A stretch of DNA of 19,498 nt from DATBDM01 sp036269915 (GTDB lineage Bacteria > Actinomycetota > Thermoleophilia > Solirubrobacterales > Solirubrobacteraceae). The notes beneath the pieces were generated by a model. That model had not been told where the DNA came from. It saw only the letters and a program-made list of their open reading frames with translations, and did not search any database. Location of the stretch: positions 1 through 19,498 of the forward strand of contig DATBDM010000183.1 of the NCBI GenBank assembly GCA_036269915.1, given 5' to 3'. The position numbers and the translations under genes were made by a program. Shown here piece after piece: positions 12,643 through 18,692 of this stretch. How positions within the stretch are numbered: position 1 is the stretch's first letter; every line of letters begins with the position of its first letter.

Positions 12643-12683
12643 GCACAAGTACCAGACCCAGCGATCAAGGAGCGGTACCGAGA

Positions 12684-13193
12684 ATGAGCAGCGACGACAG
12701 GCCGGAGGGGGTCGGCGGAGGACTCGCCGGCAAGCTGGCGGGCAAGGCCAAGCGGGCCGCGGGCAGCGTGCTCGGCAACGAGGAGCTCGCACGCGAGGGC
12801 CGCCTGCAGGAAACGCAGGTCGACGCCGCCCGCGACGCGCGCCGCGAGGACGCCGAGGCGCGCCAGGCGGAGGCCCAATCCGAGCTCGAGCAGCGCCGCG
12901 CCGCCACCGAGGCCGAGCGCGAGCGCCTCGCCGCCGAGCAGGCCGCCGCGGCGCGCGAGGACGCGATCGAGCGCGACCGCGCCGAGCAGGAGCGCCAGAC
13001 GGAGCAGCGCGAGGCGCAGGAGCGCGCGGCCGCCGCGTCCGTGGAGGCGAGGGGAGAGGCCGTCGCCGCGAGCGACCAGCGCCGCGCCCAGGCCGAGCGC
13101 GCCGACGAGCGCCGCGACGCCGCCGAGCTCGAGCGCGAGGCGCGCCTCGCCGAGGCGCGGGCGGACGCGATCGATCCGGAGGAGCAGCGATGA
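12684..13193 (+). CDS. CsbD-like N-terminus fused to a long charged coiled coil (stress protein)
   Basis: A 169-aa protein. Residues 11-45 ('GGGLAGKLAGKAKRAAGSVLG', then 'NEELAREGRLQE') match the short repeat of CsbD-family general-stress proteins, in which GK-(A/V)K-A-G and 'NEEL--EG' are typical. From about 46 to the end it is an uninterrupted Arg/Glu/Ala/Gln helix with no proline until the last residues, so a long coiled coil or single charged helix is expected. It has no signal or membrane segment. AAGGAG lies 11 nt upstream of the ATG, behind a sigma-B-like promoter. The second coiled-coil gene overlaps its stop by 4 nt (ATGA), so the two products are probably made in a fixed ratio and may pair. 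Confidence 0.72.
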   Translation: MSSDDRPEGVGGGLAGKLAGKAKRAAGSVLGNEELAREGRLQETQVDAARDARREDAEARQAEAQSELEQRRAATEAERERLAAEQAAAAREDAIERDRAEQERQTEQREAQERAAAASVEARGEAVAASDQRRAQAERADERRDAAELEREARLAEARADAIDPEEQR

Positions 13194-13810
13194 ACCTGCG
13201 CAGCGTTCCACGCGCCGCCCTCGGCGGCTACATCAAGGCGGCCCGCTGGCCACTCGACCGCGCGGCGCGCCTCGTCGGCGGCCGCGACGACGGCCGGCCG
13301 GGCGACGCCGAGATCGAGCTCGACCGCGCCGAGGCCGCCGTCCGCGACGCGGCCGGCAGCGTCACCGGCGACGACGCGCTGCGCGCCGACGCCGCGCGGC
13401 GACGCAAGGCCGCCCGCGAGCGCGCCCGCGCGTCGACGCTGGCCGATGCCGCCGACGCGCGCGCCGAGCAGGCCGACGAGGCCTATGCCCAGCGCGAGCA
13501 GCAGGCCGAGCGCGCCCGCAAGGCCGCCAAGGACTCCGCCGCCGCGCGCCGCAAGCGCGCGGCGTCGAGCAAGCAGACGCAGACCAAGCGCGCCGCCGCG
13601 GCGGAGGCCAAGCGCAAGCAGGCGAGCGACGCCGCCGAGGCGAAGCGGCTCGAGGCCGCCGAGGCGAAGGCCCGCGAGGACCGGCTCGCAGCCCTCGAGG
13701 AGGAGTCGAAGGCGATCGAGGAGCGCCAGGAGGCGCTGACCGCCGCCGACGAGGCCTCCCGGCTCGAGGACGCCGCGAGCCGCGCGAAGGCGCAGCGCAA
13801 GGGCGACTGA
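13190..13810 (+). CDS. Coiled-coil protein with amphipathic N-terminus, partner of the CsbD-like protein
   Basis: A 206-aa protein. The N-terminus (LRSVPRAALGGYIKAARWPLDRAARLV, given here only as landmarks RSVPRAALGGY and ARWPLDRAARLV) looks amphipathic and could touch a membrane. Residues 40-65 recall 'AGSVTGDDALRADAA', a CsbD-like turn, and the rest is Lys/Arg/Glu/Ala coiled coil. The layout resembles mycobacterial proteins often labelled 'IF2 family translation initiation factor'. That label probably reflects only low-complexity similarity to the IF2 N-terminus, since no GTPase domain is present. ATG 13190 overlaps the upstream stop as ATGA. A hairpin follows 13 nt after the stop. Confidence 0.7.
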   Translation: MNLRSVPRAALGGYIKAARWPLDRAARLVGGRDDGRPGDAEIELDRAEAAVRDAAGSVTGDDALRADAARRRKAARERARASTLADAADARAEQADEAYAQREQQAERARKAAKDSAAARRKRAASSKQTQTKRAAAAEAKRKQASDAAEAKRLEAAEAKAREDRLAALEEESKAIEERQEALTAADEASRLEDAASRAKAQRKGD

Positions 13811-13823
13811 CCTCGAGGATCGT

Positions 13824-13853
13824 GGCCGGGCGTTCGCATTCGGACGTCCGGCC
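13824..13853 (+). terminator. Hairpin terminator of the CsbD-like operon
   Basis: GGCCGGGCG (13824-13832) pairs with CGTCCGGCC (13845-13853), nine pairs including one G-U, around a 12-nt loop. It lies 13 nt after the coiled-coil gene stop, with no T-tract. Confidence 0.55.
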
Positions 13854-13897
13854 CGCACGGCACTTGAGGATCTCGGTGCGATGCCGACGAAGAACCC

Positions 13898-14794
13898 ATG
13901 CGCCGTGCCGTACCGCTCCTGCTCGCCCTGATCTGCCTCCTCGCCGTCCCCGCGAGCGCGTCCGCGCGCTTCACCGTCGGGCTCGGCGACCAGAATCCCG
14001 CGACCTACGACCTCAAGCGCGTCGACGCGCTGCATCTCAAGACCGCCCGCTACGTCGTCAACTGGGACTGGTACCGCGACCCGGCGCGGGTCGCGATCAC
14101 CGACCAGTGGGTGGCCAACGTCCGCGCCGCCGGGCTGCGCCCGCTGATCGCGTTCAACCGCAACTGGGTGCCGAGCGGGCTGCACAAGCTCCCCACGATC
14201 CCGCAGTACGTGCAGAGCTTCGCGCTGCTTCGCTACCGCTACCCGGACGTGCGCGACTTCGGCGCCTGGAACGAGGCGAACCACAAGACGCAGCCGCTCG
14301 CGCGCAACCCGCGGATGGCCGCCCGCTACTACAACGCCATGCGCAGCGCCTGCCCGCGCTGCAACATCATCGCCGCCGACGTCCTGGACGACCCGGGGAT
14401 GCCGGCCTGGATCCAGACCTTCAAGCGCTACGCGCACCACCCGCGCCTGTGGGGCCTGCACAACTACCGTGACGCCAACCGCGGCACGGGTGCGACCGCC
14501 GGCTTCATGCGCCTGGTGAAGGGCACGGTCTGGCTCACCGAGACCGGCGGCATCCGCCGCACGGACCACCGCGCGCACGGCTCCCGCGTCTCGAAGTACC
14601 GCGCGAGCCTCGTCAAGCAGGCGGCGGCGGTCCGCCGCGTCTTCGACATCGCGCGCTCCTACCACCGCATCCGGCGCGTCTACTTCTACCAGTGGCGCCG
14701 CGACGGCAACTCGCCGTGGGACTCGGCGTTCACCAACCTCGACGGCAGCCCGCGCCCGGCGCTGCGGGCGCTGCGCAGCGAGCTCGGACTCTAG
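13898..14794 (+). CDS. Secreted clan GH-A-like glycoside hydrolase, short
   Basis: A 298-aa protein with a clear signal peptide (MRRAVPLLLALICLLAVPAS, cleavage near 'ASA-RF'). The remainder reads as a (beta/alpha)8 barrel with the clan GH-A pair of glutamates: the acid/base E126 in 'FGAWNEANH' and the nucleophile E215 in 'VWLTETGG'. Supporting strands are 'ARYVVNWDWYRDP', 'RPLIAFNRNW' and 'RVYFYQWRRDG'. It should hydrolyse a beta-linked glycan outside the cell. The exact GH family and substrate cannot be told by eye, and catalysis is inferred. No C-terminal binding module is present. The next gene starts 1 nt after its stop. A second, larger barrel glycosidase lies at 16053-17441. Confidence 0.75.
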   Translation: MRRAVPLLLALICLLAVPASASARFTVGLGDQNPATYDLKRVDALHLKTARYVVNWDWYRDPARVAITDQWVANVRAAGLRPLIAFNRNWVPSGLHKLPTIPQYVQSFALLRYRYPDVRDFGAWNEANHKTQPLARNPRMAARYYNAMRSACPRCNIIAADVLDDPGMPAWIQTFKRYAHHPRLWGLHNYRDANRGTGATAGFMRLVKGTVWLTETGGIRRTDHRAHGSRVSKYRASLVKQAAAVRRVFDIARSYHRIRRVYFYQWRRDGNSPWDSAFTNLDGSPRPALRALRSELGL

Positions 14795-14795
14795 G

Positions 14796-16025
14796 ATGCC
14801 CGGCGTGCCACGCGCGCCGGGCATCGTCCTCACCGAGCACGAGCTCGAGGTCCCGCTCGACCACGACCGACCCGGCGGCGAGCGGATCACCGTCTTCGCG
14901 CGCGAGGTCGCCGCGCTCGACGGCGCCGACCGGCCGTACCTGGTCTACCTGCAGGGCGGCCCCGGCCACGAGGCGCCGCGACCGACGCGCAACGCGCCCG
15001 GCTGGGTCGAGCGCGCGCTCAAGGACTTCCGCGTGCTCATGCTCGACCAGCGGGGGACCGGGCGCTCCACGCCGATCGGGACGCTGCCCGGGCGCACGCC
15101 CGCCGAGCAGGCGGAGTACCTGACCCACTTCCGCGCCGACTCGATCGTCCGCGACGCCGAGCTGTTGCGCGACGCGCTCGGCTCGGAGCCCTGGAGCGTG
15201 CTCGGGCAGAGCTTCGGTGGGCTCTGCGTGGTGACCTATCTATCGCTCGCGCCCGAGGGACTGCGCGAGGCGTTGATCACCGGCGGCGTGCCCGCGCTCG
15301 GTCCGGGTGCGATCGACGACGTCTACCGCGCCACCTACGCGTCGGTCTCGCGGCGCCGCGACGACTACTTCGCGCGCTACCCGGAGGACCGCGAGCGGCT
15401 GCGCGCCCTGGCGCGGCGGCTCGAGGACGACGACCTCCGCCTGCCGTCCGGCGATCCGCTGAGCCTGCGGCGCGTGCAGTGCGCGGCCGCCGTGCTCGGC
15501 ATGGCCGACGGCGCCGAGCGCCTGCACTACCTGCTCGAGCTGCCGCCGGACTCGCCGGGCTTCGGGCACGACCTGGAGGCGGAGACCTCGTTCGCGCGCA
15601 ACCCGCTCTACGCGATCCTGCACGAGCCCTGCTGGGCCGACGGCGGCGCGACCGACTGGGCGGCGCAGCGGCTGCTCCCGGACGGGGCCGACGTCCCGGA
15701 CGCGCTCGTCGGCGAGCACATCTACCCGTGGATGTTCGAGGAGATCGAGGTGCTCGCGCCGCTGCGCGAGGCGGCCGGGATCCTCGCCGCGCACGAGTGG
15801 CCGCGGCTCTACGACCCGGCCGTGCTCGCCGCCAACGAGGTGCCGGCGGCCGCCGCGGTCTACGCGAACGACATGTTCGTGCCGCGCGCCCTCTCGGAGG
15901 CGACGGCGGAGGGGATCGCCGGTCTGCGCGTGTGGCTGACCAGCGAGTACGAGCACGACGGGCTGCGCCAGGACGGGCGCCGCGTGCTCGGTCGGCTGCT
16001 CGACCTCACCCGCGGCCGCCTCTAG
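14796..16025 (+). CDS. Alpha/beta hydrolase, S33 proline iminopeptidase-like
   Basis: A 409-aa protein of the alpha/beta-hydrolase fold. The oxyanion-hole motif 'YLQGGPGHEAP' corresponds to the HGGPG of prolyl aminopeptidases. 'LMLDQRGTGRSTP' follows, then the nucleophile elbow G-Q-S139-F-G-G. D359 ('YANDMFVP') and H387 ('SEYEHDGLR') complete the triad. A long cap domain (about 165-310) is typical of the S33 family, which removes N-terminal proline or other residues from peptides. There is no signal peptide, so it is probably cytoplasmic. ATG 14796 begins one base after the glycosidase stop, so the two should be on one transcript despite their different cell locations. Confidence 0.88.
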   Translation: MPGVPRAPGIVLTEHELEVPLDHDRPGGERITVFAREVAALDGADRPYLVYLQGGPGHEAPRPTRNAPGWVERALKDFRVLMLDQRGTGRSTPIGTLPGRTPAEQAEYLTHFRADSIVRDAELLRDALGSEPWSVLGQSFGGLCVVTYLSLAPEGLREALITGGVPALGPGAIDDVYRATYASVSRRRDDYFARYPEDRERLRALARRLEDDDLRLPSGDPLSLRRVQCAAAVLGMADGAERLHYLLELPPDSPGFGHDLEAETSFARNPLYAILHEPCWADGGATDWAAQRLLPDGADVPDALVGEHIYPWMFEEIEVLAPLREAAGILAAHEWPRLYDPAVLAANEVPAAAAVYANDMFVPRALSEATAEGIAGLRVWLTSEYEHDGLRQDGRRVLGRLLDLTRGRL

Positions 16026-16052
16026 GCGACCGCGGGGAGGAGCGAGCGTGCC

Positions 16053-17441
16053 TCAGCGCTTGAGGGCCGAGCTGGCCGTCGTCCCGTCGAGGAAGCGGTA
16101 GCTGTAACCCACCTTGAGCTTGCGCTTGAGCGTCCAGTAGCCACGCGAGTCCGTGTTCGGCTTCTTGATCGTCGACCAGCGGCTGGACCCCTTCTTGCGC
16201 TGCTGGACCGTGACGCGATGGCGGCCGCCGTCGCGCACCTGGCCCCACAGGCGGTTGTGCGGGGTGTCGAGCGCGAACGGCATCCGGAAGTGCTTCAGCG
16301 ACGGCTTGGCCTTGCCGTTGTTGAAGCGCACGCCGGACTGCCACGTGGAGTAGGAGCCGTTGACCTTCGGCTCGTCGTACCAGAGGTACTGGCCGAGCAG
16401 CTTGATCCGCTTGTCACGCCAGGCGAGGTACGCGCCGCGCTGCATGTAGGCGTCCTGCAGCGTGGTCGAGATGCCGCTCGTCTTGTCGGGCGGCTTGGTC
16501 TGGTAGCCGTACTCGTCGACGTAGACGTCCATCTTGCGCGGGCCCTTGAGGCGCCCGATCTTGCGGAGCTTGTCGATCGAGGTCTCGAGCCGGCTGAGCG
16601 TCGCGAGGTTGATGTCGTCCGCGCGCTTCGGCGGCGAGTCCGGCGGAGTCTTCGCGCCGTAGGGGTGGACGGCAAACGCGTCGCCGGTCGGCGCCTTGTA
16701 GCGCTTGCAGGAGCCGCTCTTGATCTTCTTGTACTTCGCGTTGACGCAGCCGAACTGGCGCATGAAGACCAGGGGGCTCGTCGTCACGTTCTTGCGCGCG
16801 GCGCCCTTGGGGGCGAGCGCGCCGATCTGCACCTGCGCGCCCTTGTCGGCCTGCTTGACCGCGGGATAGGCCGCGACCACGAGGTTGCGGTAGATGTTGC
16901 CGGAGGCGGCGCCCTTCTGCGGGAGCAGGAACGCGCCGCTGTTGGGCTCGTTCCACAGCACGTAGCGATCGACGCGCGAGGCGAAGTGCGTGGCCGTGGC
17001 GCGCGCGAAGCTGGCGTAGGCGGCGGGATTCGGCGAGTAGGCGCCGGACTTCTTCGACGGGTTCGTGGACGCCCACCACGGCCCCGGCCCGCTGACCGTC
17101 AGCGAGACGTTCATCCCGGCGTTGCGGACGAGGTCGACGGCCAGGTCGTAGCCGAACCAGTTGTACGCGTCCGGGTTGTTGGGGTCGAACCCCTTCGGCA
17201 TCTTCTTCGCGTTCGCCCCGGGGGCGACGCGGGTCCAGAGCAGGTAGATGCGGACGGTGTCGACGCCGTTGCGCTTCCACTCGTCGACCATCTTCTTGGC
17301 CTTGGTCCCGCCGGCGAGCAGCACGCGGTCGTCGGAGACGCCGATCTCGGGTCCGGCGGCGCGGGCGGCGGTGGTGTGGGAGAGCGCGCCGGCGGCGAGG
17401 GCGAGCAGGAGCGCGCTGAGGAGCAGGATGCGTTGAGGCAC
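16053..17441 (-). CDS. Secreted clan GH-A glycoside hydrolase with C-terminal beta domain
   Basis: A 462-aa protein with a signal peptide (about 1-29, cleaved near 'ARAAG'). A TIM-barrel domain (about 33-385) carries the acid/base E165 in 'VLWNEPNSG' and the nucleophile E310 in 'VYVDEYGYQT'. 'VDTVRIYLLWTRVAPG' and 'NVSLTVSGPGPWWAS' are typical GH5/GH39-like strands. Residues 397-462 look like a small beta-sandwich ('HRVTVQQRKKGSSRWSTI', 'SRGYWTLKRKLKVGYSYRF'). It probably acts on an extracellular beta-glycan. It is richer in lysine and asparagine than its neighbours. Start is GTG 17441, with GGAGGG (17458-17453) 11 nt upstream. It is convergent with the S33 hydrolase across a 27-nt gap. Confidence 0.82.
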   Translation of the reverse strand: MPQRILLLSALLLALAAGALSHTTAARAAGPEIGVSDDRVLLAGGTKAKKMVDEWKRNGVDTVRIYLLWTRVAPGANAKKMPKGFDPNNPDAYNWFGYDLAVDLVRNAGMNVSLTVSGPGPWWASTNPSKKSGAYSPNPAAYASFARATATHFASRVDRYVLWNEPNSGAFLLPQKGAASGNIYRNLVVAAYPAVKQADKGAQVQIGALAPKGAARKNVTTSPLVFMRQFGCVNAKYKKIKSGSCKRYKAPTGDAFAVHPYGAKTPPDSPPKRADDINLATLSRLETSIDKLRKIGRLKGPRKMDVYVDEYGYQTKPPDKTSGISTTLQDAYMQRGAYLAWRDKRIKLLGQYLWYDEPKVNGSYSTWQSGVRFNNGKAKPSLKHFRMPFALDTPHNRLWGQVRDGGRHRVTVQQRKKGSSRWSTIKKPNTDSRGYWTLKRKLKVGYSYRFLDGTTASSALKR

Positions 17442-17577
17442 GAGTGTCGTAACCCTCCGGCCGCCGTCGGAGTTGCGCTGCGGCGGGTGTGTCGGGAGCA
17501 GGAACGCGCCCGTGGGTGCGGGCGGGGAGAGAGGCTAGCGAAGGGGGCGCTCCGCTTTCAGGTCCGTCGCCTTGGCG

Positions 17578-17602
17578 ATCCAGGGACCGGCAGGTCCTGG
17601 AT
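17578..17602. repeat. Inverted repeat upstream of the aldo/keto reductase gene
   Basis: ATCCAGG-G-ACC (17578-17588) pairs with GGTCCTGGAT (17593-17602), ten pairs with one bulged G and a 4-nt loop (GGCA). It ends 31 nt before the chosen ATG. It could be an operator or a leader hairpin; nothing in the sequence decides which. The rest of 17442-17624 shows no gene. Confidence 0.5.
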
Positions 17603-17633
17603 AGCGCGCCGCCCGCGTCCCAGCATGGAGGGC

Positions 17634-18473
17634 ATGAACGCTCGCTATTCGCTCGCCGGCCGTGAGGTCGATCGCGTCGGCTACGGAACCATGCAGTTGC
17701 CCGGCGACGGTGTCTTCGGGCCGCCCGCCGATCGCGACGCGGCGATCGCCGTGCTGCGGCGCGCGCGCGAGCTCGGCGTCGACCACTTCGACACGTCGGC
17801 CTACTACGGGCCGTGGGTCGCCAACGAACTGCTGCGTGAGGCCCTGCATCCGTACGAGGGGATGACGATCGTCTCCAAGGTCGGTGGGCGCCGCGGGCCT
17901 GATGCGAGCTGGATCGACGCCTCGACGCCGCCCGAGCTCGCGTGGGGCATCGACGAGAACCTGATCGGGCTCGGGGTCGACCGCATCGACGTGATGAACC
18001 TGCGCCTGATGCGGGCCGACGACGCGGCCTTCGACGCCAAGCTCGGCGTGCTGGCCGACGCCGTCCGGGCCGGCAAGGTCGGCGCGGTCGGCCTCTCCAA
18101 CGTCGGGCTCGCCGAGCTCGACCGCGCGGCCGAGTTGCGCGTCGACGTCGCATGCGTGCAGAACCGCTACGCGCTGACCTTCCGCGAGCACGAGGCGCTG
18201 CTGCAGGCGTGCGCCGCGCGCGGGATCGCCTTCGTGCCGTTCTTCCCGCTGGACTTCGGCAGGGTCGCGGGCAACGAGGTCGTGCGACGGATCGCCGCGC
18301 GAGTGGGCGCGACGCCCGCGCAGGTCGGCCTGGCGTGGCTGCTCGCGCACGCGCCGAACCTGCTGCTGATCGCGGGGACGTCGAGCCTCGTGCACCTCGA
18401 GGAGAACGTCGCCGTCCGCGAGATCGAGCTGAGCGAGGAGGACGTCGCGGCGCTGGACGCGGTCTCCGCGTGA
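17634..18473 (+). CDS. Aldo/keto reductase, PdxI/YdbC-like (pyridoxal reductase type)
   Basis: A 279-aa AKR barrel. It shows 'VDRVGYGTMQLPGDGVFGPP', catalytic D53 and Y58 in 'HFDTSAYYGP', and K82 in 'IVSKVGGRRGPDASW'. The NADPH-binding end is 'NLLLIAGTSSLVHLEENVA'. Where most AKRs carry the catalytic His, this one reads 'IDVMNLRLM' (N122). The same Asn-Leu-Arg is, as I recall, present in E. coli YdbC/PdxI, so this is a subfamily trait. PdxI reduces pyridoxal to pyridoxine with NADPH; that substrate is inferred here. ATG 17634 gives the family's usual N-terminal length. ATG 17625 would add three residues, and neither has a well-spaced Shine-Dalgarno. A long hairpin follows the stop. Confidence 0.85.
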   Translation: MNARYSLAGREVDRVGYGTMQLPGDGVFGPPADRDAAIAVLRRARELGVDHFDTSAYYGPWVANELLREALHPYEGMTIVSKVGGRRGPDASWIDASTPPELAWGIDENLIGLGVDRIDVMNLRLMRADDAAFDAKLGVLADAVRAGKVGAVGLSNVGLAELDRAAELRVDVACVQNRYALTFREHEALLQACAARGIAFVPFFPLDFGRVAGNEVVRRIAARVGATPAQVGLAWLLAHAPNLLLIAGTSSLVHLEENVAVREIELSEEDVAALDAVSA

Positions 18474-18513
18474 CGAATGCGCGACCGGCGCGGGTCAGCG
18501 TCGGCGAGCCGGA

Positions 18514-18556
18514 GCGTGTCGCGTTGACCACCCACCAGGTGGTCAATGAGACACGC
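18514..18556 (+). terminator. Long hairpin after the aldo/keto reductase gene
   Basis: A 19-bp stem (18514-18532 with 18538-18556) has one mismatch and one G-U pair and closes a 5-nt loop (CACCA). The inner nine pairs, TTGACCACC with GGTGGTCAA, are perfect. It starts 40 nt after the stop and has no T-tract. Its right arm contains the motif GGTC-NN-TGAGACACG shared with 11724-11738. A further TTGACCACC occurs at 18644-18652, so a DNA-binding site is an alternative. Confidence 0.6.
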
Positions 18557-18692
18557 GACCCGCGCGCGCAGACTCCGTTTCGCGTATCGGGTCATCGGTA
18601 GTCGGTCTCGCGCACCACAGGAGCGGCCCGCACCCTGGAGCCATTGACCACCGCTCCCGACCGGCGGAGCGGGAACGAAAACGGAGAACATC

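Noticed and set aside
12665..14890. 741-codon minus-strand frame with Leu/Ala/Arg-rich repeats
   Set aside because: It is antisense to the two coiled-coil genes and the glycosidase. The apparent repeats are only the complement of Glu/Arg/Ala codon runs.
16218..17624. Long N-terminal extension of the aldo/keto reductase frame
   Set aside because: It runs antisense through the secreted glycosidase, which has a signal peptide and catalytic motifs. The reductase domain begins near 17634.
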